64,000 bases of DNA from Bathymodiolus brooksi (taxonomy: Eukaryota > Mollusca > Bivalvia > Mytilida > Modiolidae): positions 100,035,689-100,099,688 of the forward strand of contig OY804578.1 in assembly GCA_963680875.1 (NCBI GenBank), in the 5' to 3' direction. How positions within the stretch are numbered: the stretch's first letter is position 1; every line of letters begins with the position of its first letter. Of the stretch, positions 13,031 through 25,612 are shown one piece after another. The position numbers and the translations under genes were made by a program. The notes below the pieces were generated by a model, which worked only from the letters and a program-made list of their open reading frames with translations, did no database searches and was not told where the DNA came from.

Positions 13031-13034
13031 CCTA

Positions 13035-13365
13035 TCTTTTGTCTGCGTGGATACCTGTTAAAGGTTATTCCCAAAAAGTGGTCTTGTGCACTAAATTAGA
13101 TATCTACGTTTTTATTAATATAAAATGGATGGTATATAGGTACCTTAAATGTCAATGTAATGTCAACGCAGTAGTATATTTTGATTATTATATTTTTATC
13201 CCAGAAAATTGTCTTATAGGATAAAAGTTAAAAATAACGCAATTTAGCATAAATAAATACCCATTTTATTTTCATAGTTCACCCAATTAAAATACAGAAT
13301 AACAACGAAATGGGAGAACGTAGATATTTAATTTAGTACAGACAATGCGTTTCTGAATAAACGTC
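13035..13365. repeat. Two family C copies in inverted orientation
   Basis: The first copy (about 13,035-13,120) reads, on the minus strand, AACGTAGATATCTAATTTAG and then an AACCTT-type block. The second (about 13,316-13,365) reads GAACGTAGATATTTAATTTAG on the plus strand, followed by ATGCGTTTCTGAATAAACG. The same motif string is found near 45,980, 47,380, 54,830 and 56,800, which defines the family. No coding capacity is seen. Confidence 0.65.
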
Positions 13366-13677
13366 ATTTGATATGCCTTATAGTTAAAAGATAAGAAGGC
13401 CAAATCAGTCTTTGGGGGCAAATAAAGTTAAAGGTTACCCGGGGAGATTGATCTTAGAATCATTAAATTACATTATATAAGAACTGTAAATGTGAAAATA
13501 GGATTTTGATGGCATGCAGTTCTTGTGGTCATATTTCTTTTGAGTTTGGATCTGTGATTAAAGTCGATAACCGGCCAATCAGAAAGCTGTATCTAGTTTA
13601 TACGGTGTTTTGTGGCATTTCATTCAAAATCAATTGTACAGTGTACTCTCCATAAACGTAAAATTTGAATATTGTCA

Positions 13678-13750
13678 TAGGTTTGGGCCCATATGACTAG
13701 TTTGACCCCGCCGCTTTTAATTGAAGTTTCTATACCAAGCCAGGAAAGTG
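13678..13750 (-). repeat. Family B 3' half, inverted
   Basis: The plus strand reads GGTTTGGGCCCATATGACTA, then TTTGACCCCGCCGC, then CCAAGCCAGG. This is the reverse complement of the 3' half of family B as found at 32,770-32,860 and 57,645-57,735. The B 5' end (ATACCACACTG) is missing. It is one of the few B-related pieces in the window lying on the minus strand. Confidence 0.7.
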
Positions 13751-14244
13751 AGCGTCATGTATTTGTGTGTTAGCTGTATCAATTTTGTCTCGTTCGACTA
13801 TGTTTCTATTGAATTTTGGATGTTGTGACAATTTGATTTTTTCATTTTGTTCTTCATTTTATTTATAGTGTTCTGATTGGACGGTTTTGGAGTATGAGAA
13901 CGAGACTCGTACTTGTTTATGACCGTATTGGCCTTATTTGAATGACTAGGGCCTTGAGCCTTCATCCGTTATTTATGACCAGTGAACGTTTCATATTTCT
14001 CTACAGTGTAGATTTTTTTGTTTTTCATTATATTAAAAAGTGTCAACACTAAATTTGCGACTATATTTTAAAACGCACAACAACCAGATGAGTAATGCAT
14101 GCTTCCTTTGTCTTTGAGGAAAACCACTACCTACATATACTTTTTTTTCCAAGAGGCATTCAGAATCGCCAATCTATTTTTGCTTGTTTCACATCATACG
14201 AAAGAAGTCTATGGGTGCAAGAAAACCGAAATACCTATACAGGT
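13751..14244. other. Non-coding spacer before the 38-bp satellite
   Basis: Nothing I recognise with confidence. The stretch 13,780-13,990 resembles mussel interspersed repeat DNA in style (CTCGTTCGACTATG), but I see no second copy in the window. Confidence 0.35.
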
Positions 14245-17200
14245 GAGCTGACATTGGCTAAGGTCACCTATATCTTAGGGATGAGCTGACATTGGCTAAG
14301 ATCCCCTATATCTTAGGGATGAGCTGACATTGGCTAAGGTCACCTATATCTTAGGGATGAGCTGACATTGGCTAAGGTCACCTATATCTTAGGGATGAGC
14401 TGACACTGGCTAAGGTCACCTATATCTTAGGGATGAGCTGACATTGGCTAAGGTCACCTATATCTTAGGGATGAGCCGACATTGGCTAAGGTCACCTATA
14501 TCTTAGGGATGAGCCGACATTGGTTAAGGTCACCTATATCTTAGGAATGAGCTGACATTGGCTATGGTCACCTATATCTTAGGGATGAGCTGACATTGGC
14601 TAAGGTCACCTATATCTTAGGGATGAGCTGACATTGGTTAAGGTCACCTATATCTTAGGGATGAGCTGACATTGGCTAAGGTCACCTATATCTTAGGGAT
14701 GAGCCGACATTGGCTAAGGTCACCTATATCTTAGGGATGAGCTGACATTGGCTAAGGTCACCTATATCTTAGGGATGAGCTGACATTGGCTAAGGTCACC
14801 TATATCTTAGGGATGAGCTGACATTGGCTAAGGTCACCTATATCTTAGGGATGAGCTGACATTGGCTAAAGTCACATATATCTTAGGGATGAGCTGACAT
14901 TGGCTAAGGTCACCTATATCTTAGGGATGAGCTGACATTGGCTAAGGTCACCTATATCTTAGGGATGAGCTGACATTGGCTAAAGTCACCTATATCTTAG
15001 GGATGAGCTGACATTGGCTAAGGTCACCTATATCTTAGGGATGAGCTGACATTGGCTAAAGTCACCTATATCTTAGGGATGAGCTGACATTGGCTAAGGT
15101 CACCTATATCTTAAGGATGAGCCGACATTGGTTAAGGTCACCTATATCTTAGGGATGAGCTGACATTGGCTAAGGTCACCTATATCTTAGGGATGAGCTG
15201 ACATTGGCTAAGGTCACCTATATCTTAGGGATGAGCTGACATTGGCTAAGGTCACCTATATCTTAGGGATGAGCCGACATTGGCTAAAGTCACCTATATC
15301 TTAGGGATGAGCTGACATTGGCTAAGGTCACCTATATCTTAGGGATGAGCTGACATTGGCTAAAGTCACCTATATCTTAGGGATGAGCTGACATTGGCTA
15401 AGGTCACCTATATCTTAGGGATGAGCTGACATTGGCTAAGGTCACCTATATCTTAGGGATGAGCTGACATTGGCTAAGGTCACCTATATCTTAGGGATGA
15501 GCCGACATTGGCTAAGGTCACCTATATCTTAGGGATGAGCCGACATTGGCTAAGGTCACCTATATCTTAAGGATGAGCCGACATTGGCTAAGGTCACCTA
15601 TATCTTAAGGATGAGCCGACATTGGCTAAGGTCACCTATATCTTAGGGATGAGCTGACATTGGCTAAGGTCACCTATATCTTAGGGATGAGCTGACATTG
15701 GCTAAGGTCACCTATATCTTAGGGATGAGCTGACATTGGCTAAGGTCACCTATATCTTAGGGATGAGCTGACATTGGCTAAGGTCACCTATATCTTAGGG
15801 ATGAGCCGACATTGGCTAAGGTCACCTATATCTTAGGAATGAGCTGACATTGGCTAAAGTCACCTATATCTTAGGGATGAGCCGACATTGGCTAAGGTCA
15901 CCTATATCTTAGGGATGAGCTGACATTGGCTAAGGTCACCTATATCTTAGGGATGAGCCGACATTGGCTAAGGTCACCTATATCTTAGGGATGAGCCGAC
16001 ATTGGCTAAGGTCACCTATATCTTAGGGATGAGCTGACATTGGCTAAGGTCACCTATATCTTAGGGATGAGCTGACATTGGCTAAGGTCACCTATATCTT
16101 AGGGATGAGCTGACATTGGCTAAAGTCACCTATATCTTAGGGATGAGCCGACATTGGCTAAGGTCACCTATATCTTAGGGATGAGCCGACATTGGCTAAG
16201 GTCACCTATATCTTAGGGATGAGTTGACATTGGCTAAGGTCACCTATATCTTAGGGATGAGCCGACATTGGCTAAGGTCACCTATATCTTAGGGATGAGC
16301 CGACATTGGCTAAAGTCACCTATATCTTAGGGATGAGCCGACATTGGCTAAAGTCACCTATATCTTAGGGATGAGCCGACATTGGCTAAGATCCCCTATA
16401 TCTTAGGGATGAGCCGACATTGGCTAAGGTCACCTATATCTTAGGGATGAGCCGACATTGGCTAAGGTCACCTATATCTTAGGGATGAGTTGACATTGGC
16501 TAAGGTCACCTATATCTTAGGGATGAGCCGACATTGGCTAAGGTCACCTATATCTTAGGGATGAGCTGACATTGGCTAAGGTCACCTATATCTTAGGGAT
16601 GAGCCGACATTGGCTAAGGTCACCTATATCTTAGGGATGAGCTAACATTGGCTAAGGTCACCTATATCTTAGGGATGAGCCGACATTGGCTAAGGTCACC
16701 TATATCTTAGGGATGAGCTGACATTGGCTAAAGTCACCTATATCTTAGGAATGAGCTGACATTGGCTAAGGTCACCTATATCTTAGGGATGAGCTGACAT
16801 TGGCTAAGGTCACCTATATCTTAGGGATGAGCCGACATTGGCTAAGGTCACCTATATCTTAGGGATGAGCTGACATTGGCTAAGGTCACCTATATCTTAG
16901 GGATGAGCTGACATTGGCTAAGGTCACCTATATCTTAGGGATGAGCTGACATTGGCTAAGGTCACCTATATCTTAGGGATGAGTTGACATTGGCTAAGGT
17001 CACCTATATCTTAGGGATGAGCTGACATTGGCTAAGGTCACCTATATCTTAGGGATGAGCTGACATTGGCTAAGGTCACCTATATCTTAGGGATGAGCTG
17101 ACATTGGTTAAGGTCACCTATATCTTAGGGATGAGCCGACATTGGCTAAGGTCACCTATATCTTAGGGATGAGCCGACATTGGCTAAGGTCACCTATATC

Positions 17201-18006
17201 TTAGGGATGAGCTGACATTGGCTAAGGTCACCTATATCTTAAGGATGAGCCGACATTGGCTAAGGTCACCTATATCTTAGGGATGAGCTGACATTGGCTA
17301 AGGTCACCTATATCTTAGGAATGAGCCGACATTGGCTAAGGTCACCTATATCTTAGGGATGAGCTGACATTGGTTAAGGTCACCTATATCTTAGGAATGA
17401 GCCGACATTGGCTAAGGTCACCTATATCTTAGGGATGAGCTGACATTGGCTAAGGTCACCTATATCTTAGGGATGAGCCGACATTGGCTAAGGTCACCTA
17501 TATCTTAGGGATGAGCTGACATTGGCTAAGGTCACCTATATCTTAGGGATGAGCTGACATTGGCTAAGATCCCCTATATCTTAAGGATGAGCCGACATTG
17601 GCTAAGGTCACCTATATCTTAGGGATGAGTTGACATTGGCTAAGGTCACCTATATCTTAGGGATGAGCTGACATTGGCTAAGGTCACCTATATCTTAAGG
17701 ATGAGCCGACATTGGCTAAGGTCACCTATATCTTAAGGATGAGCCGACATTGGCTAAGGTCACCTATATCTTAGGGATGAGCTGACATTGGCTAAGGTCA
17801 CCTATATCTTAGGGATGAGCTGACATTGGCTAAGGTCACCTATATCTTAAGGATGAGCCGACATTGGCTAAGGTCACCTATATCTTAGGGATGAGCTGAC
17901 ATTGGCTAAGGTCACCTATATCTTAGGGATGAGCTGACATTGGCTAAGGTCACCTATATCTTAAGGATGAGCCGAAATTGGCTAAGGTCACCTATATCTT
18001 AGGGAT
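14245..18006. repeat. 38-bp satellite, 99 units in exact phase
   Basis: The unit reads GAGCTGACATTGGCTAAGG then TCACCTATATCTTAGGGAT. The first GAG starts at 14,245 and the last at 17,969, a distance of 3,724 bp or exactly 98 periods, so there is no net insertion or deletion over the array. Variation is confined to a few positions: GAGCTG, GAGCCG or GAGTTG; AAGGTCACC, AAAGTCACC or AAGATCCCC; and TTAGGGAT, TTAAGGAT or TTAGGAAT. There are no variable spacers, so this is a satellite and not a CRISPR array. The edges are abrupt on both sides. It is unrelated in sequence to the 38-bp variant at 10.4 kb. Confidence 0.97.
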
Positions 18007-18690
18007 GATAAATTTGCGTCACATTCGTTCTTCGCTTAATATACCTTAAAACTTTAATTTCGTTCATAATGATGACCTTTTATTTCGTGAATTAGACTAC
18101 TGACAGTTTTACCTGCTTTTAATAAAAGAATTCAAAATTTACCTCTATTGAGTTGAATTACAAACCTTCAGACATAATTCTATTTCATATTCATGACATT
18201 TTATTTTGTAGATTTTGAATTTGCTTTACCAAAGCGGGTTAAACGCACAACAACTATAGTGGTGTCCAACGCATATTGTGTTGTGTTTCTGTTTTGTTTT
18301 TCTTTCGACTTGTGTACCCTATGTTGCTAGTTTCTCTGGATTGTCCTTTTTTGGTTGCCTCTGGGGTATTCTCTAACGTTTATTAAATTAATATGGCTTT
18401 GTATACTCTTACAGAGTAAACATTATTTATTCTACATCTTGTATATGAAAATATATTTCGGATTGAATTGAATTGATTGAAATAACTACAAATGTACATG
18501 TATAAATTCCTCTTCTAGGTAAGTTTAAGGTACTCTCTTTGTAATATAACGTTTGTTGGCCTTGTATTACTTAGTAACTTGAAATAGAATAGTCCTTTCT
18601 GGACAGAATAGGAATTAGAACAAAACTAAATTTGTCTCATGTTTTCTATCAGTAAATAAACGTTAGAGTTTTCTTTTTCAAGCCCTACCC

Positions 18691-18760
18691 ACAGGGCCTT
18701 GTCACTATCCACGTAAATATACTATCAATGCATGCATAGTGGATAGTGACAAGGCCCTGT
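18691..18760. repeat. 22-bp perfect inverted repeat flanked by direct repeats
   Basis: The arms at 18,691-18,712 and 18,739-18,760 are perfect reverse complements (ACAGGGCCTTG...ATCCAC and its partner) around a 26-base loop. The 10-bp string GCCCTACCCA stands directly at both outer ends (18,682-18,691 and 18,761-18,770). The layout is that of a very short foldback element with a target-site duplication, or of a small inversion-duplication made during repair. No coding sequence is involved. Confidence 0.85.
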
Positions 18761-18770
18761 GCCCTACCCA

Positions 18771-21700
18771 GTGATTTCTTAGCAGATCACTGGTAATAAA
18801 TGCATACCTCCATTTTTAAATTTAACTTGTACTTATTTGACTCTATTTAAATCATGCAGAATTTTAATTATGCCACTTGTCACAGGTGAAAATTAACATG
18901 TGTCAATCGTGGAGAATGTAATGTTAGTTTCAACTGAAAATTCCAAGGACATCAAACTGGTTTTGTTTACACTATTTCAGCTTGAAGCAAAAAAATGATA
19001 GCTTTTCAGGAGCATAGCAAATACATGATGATTTATATAAAAAATAATTTTCTGTGTTTTAGCCATTTTGGTGGATTGCAAATTAATTAAATAAATTTGG
19101 TATGTAATGTGTAGGTCTAAAATCGCTTCGTTCTGTAGACTGAGGGCTTCAGTTCTTACAGTGCCTAACAGAACAGCGAAAATAAGCAATATATATAAAT
19201 ATATATAGGCCTATATAATATATATTTATACATATATGATTAAGATTACTTCATGGTTTAAATATGGATGCACCTGTGTGACTTCTTTTTTAAACTACAT
19301 TTCCTGCATGACGTAATACAATTCATTTCCCAGGGAAAAAAATTTCAATAGATAAAATCTTCAATTATCAATTGCGACACAATACATGTATGCATGACAC
19401 AAATGCGTGATGGCAAATTGAAATTTCGTTACCTACATTATCTGTCCTCTTCGTTCACAGATCTCAAAACACGTTTTTCAAAATGGCGGCGATGCACTGT
19501 TTGCATATTGAAATTTATCATATAGGTTTGATATGTTTGTATAAAAATACATATCTATGGTAGAGAAAAATCAAGGATCATGGAATGTAGCATCTACAAC
19601 ATTGTAATTACAAAATGTGACCTTTAAGTACATAAATAACAAAATCAGATGGAAATGCTATTATTATTTATGCAAACATAATAATTTAAAACAAATATGA
19701 AATGTGTCTCGTTAATATCACACCACAGATTGTGACATATTTAAAATGAACATGAAAACGTGTATTAATTCTAATATAAAAAATTAAAAATAGATATTTC
19801 TTGAATTTGCTTTTGTGTTGAATCATAGATTTTGTTTCTAATTGAAATGAAAGCAGCTTTTTCAAAGTTGTTCTTTCTTTTCTACGAGACAATGCTAATG
19901 TATCTATTTAAAAAAAAACCAAAGTATGTGTCTAGTACCTACATTTTGTACCATGCTAATAGCAATATATAAGTATATGATCAGTCTGCAAATATTCATA
20001 TACATTTTGTAACATTAATTAAATATATATATTTGTTTGTAATATTTTTACTCTAATTGTTGGTCAAAAGTAATTTTATAAGAACAAGTAGACTCAAGGT
20101 CGAATGTTAAAGTCAGAACAGATTTTGGAGCAAAGGCATAATTATTTGATAATCATTTTTAGTATAGATAGATATATATACCAATTAAATATCCTATATA
20201 CTTTCTTTGGTATATTTATTTCAGTTCCTAATAATTTGTATTGCATATGATATGTAGCCCTGAAATTTTGTTTCTTTTTTATTTGTGTGGTTTTGGGGGG
20301 GGGGGGGTTTGAATTTTGTTATTATTATTATTTTTAATTGGTTTTTTTTCTTTCATATATTCAAATTCATGCTAATAAAATGGAATATAAATATTCAATG
20401 TATATCAATCTTTGTAATTGCACATGATTATATATATATATCAAATGAACAATATGCACTATTTCTCCAGTATATATAAATTCATAATCTACTTATCTTT
20501 ATTTATTTAGAGATTTTGCGATTTTATGAGTAGTCTCAAAAACCAAAAACATCTCAACAAGAAATGTCACGATAAGTAACATATTTTCTATTTTTCGTTG
20601 TGTTATGAAATCTACATAATGATGAAATCAATAATTAACCAGCATAAACAACAAAAAAATGTAATCAGAATTTATCCTGTCAAATTTTATAATTTACAAA
20701 AACTATCATTTAAAAATAGTTTTAAAAAATACTGTTTTTTTCAAGTATTTGAGTATTTTTGAATAAATTAACAACTAAAAATGTCCAGACAGATACTTTT
20801 ACAAGCAACTAATTAAACATCTGAAAATCATTACAGATTTATGTCGCGCCGTCACGTGACTCTCCTACCAGACTGAATCATGACCCGAAACAAACACTAG
20901 TATGGAAAAATGAGGACCCCACGTGGGATAAATATGCAAATAATTAAAAGAAAAAGTGAGCTTATATTGTAATATTAATATATAAAGTAAGAATGAAATG
21001 TTTATTATCATAGAATACATGTATCGTCTACTAATAAGCATGTATTGTATGATAAACTGTTAAAATAAATTTTATAATAAATCACCCCCAAAAAGACCCT
21101 CATTTCTAAATAATCACATGTACAAAGTTTGATTATTCATACTAAAATATATTAATTTTACGCAATGAAATAAATAATTTATAGACTTATAAATTGCTTA
21201 AATGGATTCAGTCAAATCTTGTCTTGTGGACACACAGTTATTTGTCTCTATAGTAAACTCGACGAACGTTTTTTCACATTTTATTCTTCTTTAGCTAAAA
21301 TAATGTATCTAATTCAAATCAGTCAGTTAAAAAAAATACACTGTGACAGTTTAAAATATACCCATAAATTAAGAAAAAAATATTAACAGCTTTGATTTTG
21401 AATTTAAGCAATTTAGACATATTATTTCGATGGATTATTAAAATAAGCTAAAACTACTTTTCAAAGAAGTAATTTTGTTTTCAGCTGCCAATACCAGGTC
21501 GGCTACTCATAGATGATTTTTTAATAGAATAATATAGATACATTGGAAATTTTATGTTTGGAAACCATTAAATAATTTTGTAATACTTGTTTTTCAAGGA
21601 GGCATTGTAATGTCTCTTAAAAAAGAAGTATCATCCAAGTCCTTATTGTATAATTCTGAAATGTATGCTGTATTAATATTTGATTTTAGAATTTATTTCT

Positions 21701-22203
21701 TTTTAATCATTTGTTGTAAAATTAAAAAAAAATGCTCATATTTGTTTTTGATCATTTGCTTCTAGAGTATATTCAATTATTTTTTGTGTATTTTAACCTA
21801 GAACAATGTTTTTTTTTGCTTTCTATAATGCTTTACATTTTGTCATATAATACATTTGATACAAATTTAAATATTACTTGTCAGATGACAAAAAGCTGCT
21901 GCTTTATATACAAAATAATATATATATGCGTAAATATTAAAAACAAATATATATATATAAACGTCTAAAATGGTTTGTAAAACAACACCAAGTACACAAA
22001 ACAAAGTGATAAAGAATTAAACACTTCGTAGAATGACAAAATTTTCGTCCCACCGAGGGACTTTATCAATGTCTAATTAAATAAAATCTCGAAACAATAT
22101 GGCGACTTTTCAAATTTCAAAAAAGTTTTTGACGGTCCATGTACGGCACAAAAGAACCAGAAGATGCACATATGAAACTACATGCATAAAAGAATGGAAA
22201 TCC

Positions 22204-22238
<35 letters not shown>

Positions 22239-24557
22239 CATATGGCAGTATTACATTACAGAATTATTTTTTTTAAATATTGACTTTAATTATTAAAGGA
22301 ATTAGATTTCATGTAATTTTAAAAATTATTTCATACTTCATAGCATGTTTTTAAATATTTTCAAATAAATGAAGAAATATGAGATATCTGTATTTAATTA
22401 CAAAACTCATAGGATACTATTGTATTCATAAAAATACAGTAAGATTTTTTTTATTCAACCTTGGAAATTCACTATTACTATTTTTTAACTATACAGTTGT
22501 ATATATTTTGCAAATTAATTGTACATGGTTATTATTAAAAAAAATCATTATTGTTCATAAAAATAAATCTAACAGATTCGGTAACTTTTTTAAAATGAAA
22601 ATGAATTCTTCTTGACACATTTTGCTAGAATTTTCCCTACACAAAGCTGATTTTAGCGATATATTCAAAGTTAATCGATTTTAGTAATTAACTATGTCTG
22701 TCTACATTTAGTTACAGAACTGACAATATTCCTTTTTATTAGATTACAGTCAAATGACAAAGTCATGATTCTCTGTTATGTATTATTATTAATAATGAGA
22801 AGAACATACACGAATATATATATATTTTTTTGCTTCTGGGAAATTCATTCAATCAAGTTGTATAAAATCATGAATGAATGATACATCTATGAATCAAAAT
22901 ACAATGTAGAACATACAAAATTTACTATATCCCACAAAAAATAACGCCCGACATTTCAAACGATTTCGATTCAAATGTTACTTGGGTAAATGTTAATAAG
23001 TAAATTACGATGTATTTGAATATCACACGTAAATAAGAATGATTTAATTTCGTAATGGGAAACATTACTTTATTAATATTATTATGAAGCCCAAAAATTG
23101 CGTTCTTACTTTCAATAAGACAGGTGAATACGAAGAAATAATCTCGTGATTGATATAGAAGCTATGTACTATGTTTTATTCCATTTTTTTTCTTCAAAAT
23201 GTGCTTAGTTGATAATAATCACGTAGCAATTGAAAACGATGAACACTAGTATATAAATAGAATACAACATGTACAATTATTTATTCTAAAATGTAAACAA
23301 TGTTGGGGTAAATCGCCATTTTGTTTTAATTTTTAAATTATGGGTTGATACAAAAAGCAACTACCAATTGTTCTTTTCTTAAATATAAGAAAATATTTCT
23401 CAGGACTTTCAACCGTGAAAAAAACGTGTCTGATTGCAATTCAATAAAGTATACTTTGATTTTTTTTGTTTTTTGTTTTGTTTAGCTTTTGTTGATTTTC
23501 CAGAATCGAAACAAACGATAAAATAAAACCCCCAAAAATACATAAATCGAGAGAAAATTATAAAGTATAGAAAAAAAGGTAATTGAAATCAGAAAATTTA
23601 TTAGAAAATTATTCTGATTTTGTTATAAAAATTTTGTAAGAACCAAAGTTTTACGTTTGATGAAAATTGATTTGTAATGGATTAGAAACCAACAAGGTTT
23701 ACCCCTCTCCCCCCCCCCCCCCTTTCATCTTCCAAGATCAATCTTTCATATTAATTCTTAGAGTATTATATTCTTTTATTCATGCATTTCAAAAAAAAAA
23801 ATTATTGCAAAAAAATGATAAAATAAAATATAACAATATTTATTTACACCTCTCGAATACATGTGTGGTGAATAATTAAAATAAAAACTGAGTTTTTTTG
23901 CATTAATTTAAAAGAAATATTAGTATATAGCTGGTGCATACATTTAATTAATCAACCACATTATGAAACATTTATTTTTGTCATTCTTTACTAATTAATT
24001 TTATCCAAATTTGTAAGAAAAATAAATCACTGTATTCCATTTTCACCTCCTTTCACAAAACAAAATAAAAATATGAGACACACTGACATTACAGTCATGC
24101 CGAAACTTTCTGCAACATCAATAGCACCAATGGATATATATTTACACCAGTCTTCGTTATTTCGATCTTCTATATTTATTTACAGATAATCCTTGAGACC
24201 ACATTGATTATTAAATATGTCTATATTAGAGGAAAAACCTATGAAATTTCCATTTTTATTTTTTTATTATATCCCACATAGAGCCCGCCATTAGTCACGT
24301 GAGATGAGAACTATTCAATCAAAATATCGTATATATTGTATTACAAGGCGGATGTGGGGAGATATTTTCAGAATTACAAGATGTAAGTTTTTAATAGCAT
24401 GATATTTAAAATTCAAATCATTATTTAATATTAAATGCCTTAAGATAAATGATAAACGATTATTTGTTTGTTATTCATAAAATGAAAAATTTAATTCAAT
24501 ATAAAAGTTCATTAGTTCATCTGCATTGCACTTCAAAACGATAACATAAAGCAGCAC
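18771..24557. other. Very AT-rich gene-free stretch
   Basis: This is the most AT-rich part of the window. It holds microsatellites and homopolymers: 13 G at 20,295-20,307, a TA run at about 22,205-22,235, and 14 C at 23,709-23,722. A near-palindrome centred on AGGCCT lies at about 19,190-19,230. Open frames of 60-80 codons are rich in Phe, Ile, Tyr and Lys and look like chance. Two short motif matches are noted among the findings: AAAATGGCGGC at 19,480 and GTCACGTGAC at 20,851. Confidence 0.5.
22205..22235. repeat. TA dinucleotide microsatellite
   Basis: An uninterrupted alternating AT run of about 30 bases. Such tracts are highly length-variable. Confidence 0.9.
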
Positions 24558-24584
24558 TTTATTTCAGAAAACAGTACCGTTTGT

Positions 24585-25530
24585 AGCCAGTAACATATAG
24601 TACAGGAAATGATATGAAAAACAAAAAACAAAAAATACCACACTGTCGAACCAGTTTCAAAATTCAAGCGCAAAAATTGTAGACAGAACAGCCAGTAGCA
24701 GAGTATAGAAAATGATATGAAAAACAAAAAATACCACACTGTCGAACCAGTTTCAAAATTCAATCGCAAAATTTGTAGACAGAACAGCCAGTAGCAGAGT
24801 ATAGAAAATGATATGAAAAACGAAAAATACCACACTGTCGAACCAGTTTCAAAATTCAATCGCAAAATTTGTAGACAGAACAGCCAGTAGCAGAGTATAG
24901 AAAATGATATGAAAAACGAAAAATACCACACTGTCGAACCAGTTTCAAAATTCAATCGCAAAATTTGTAGACAGAACAGCCAGTAGCAGAGTATAGAAAA
25001 TGATATGAAAAACGAAAAATACCACACTGTCGAACCAGTTTCAAAATTCAATCGCAAAATTTGTAGACAGAACAGCCAGTAGCAGAGTATAGAAAATGAT
25101 ATGAAAAACAAAAAATACCACACTGTCGAACCAGTTTCAAAATTCAAGCGCAAAATTTGTAGACAGAACAGCCAGTAACAGAGTATAGAAAATGATATGA
25201 AAAACGAAAAATACCACACTGTCGAACCAGTTTCAAAATTCAATCGCAAAAATTGTAGACAGAACAGCCAGTAATATAGAGTATAGAAAATGAAATGAAA
25301 AATAAAAAATACCACACTGTAAGAACAGTTTCAAAAATCAATCGCAAAAATTGTAGACAGAACAGCCAGTAACAGAGTATAGAAAATGATATGAAAAACA
25401 AAAAATATCACACTGTCGGAACAGTTTCAAAATTCAAGCGCAAAAATTGTAGACAGAACAGCCAGTAGCAGAGTATAGAAAAATGATATGAAAAACGAAA
25501 AATACCACACTGTCGGAACAGTTTCAAAAT
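24585..25530. repeat. 96-bp tandem array, block 1, about 10 units
   Basis: Each unit contains the family B 5' motif ATACCACACTGTCGAACC or GTCGGAACAG, then TTTCAAAATTCAATCG, TTGTAGACAGAACAGCC, and AGTATAGAAAATGATATG. The period is about 96 bp (some units 95-97). Because 96 is divisible by three and one frame of the unit lacks stops, a 260-codon minus-strand frame (24,533-25,315) stays open and repeats a hydrophobic 32-residue block (FFISFSILCYWLFCLQ). I see no start context, splice sites or non-repeat protein sequence supporting a gene. Confidence 0.95.
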
Positions 25531-25612
25531 TCAATGAAAACGAAGACAAAGACAAAATTATCATATTGGAATACAATTACATATAATTAAATCAAATTAG
25601 AATGATATTTTG
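25531..25612. repeat. Duplicated 82-bp flank inside the 96-bp array
   Basis: This segment, starting TCAATGAAAACGAAGAC, is repeated with no difference I can see at 26,689-26,770, exactly 1,158 bp downstream. The downstream copy runs on into unique sequence, so it is probably the original array edge. The copy here marks the junction of a tandem duplication that doubled the array. Confidence 0.9.

Noticed and set aside
14245..18006. Regular 38-bp array resembling a CRISPR array
   Set aside because: Units are directly contiguous with no unique spacers, there are no cas-like genes, and the window is eukaryotic in character.
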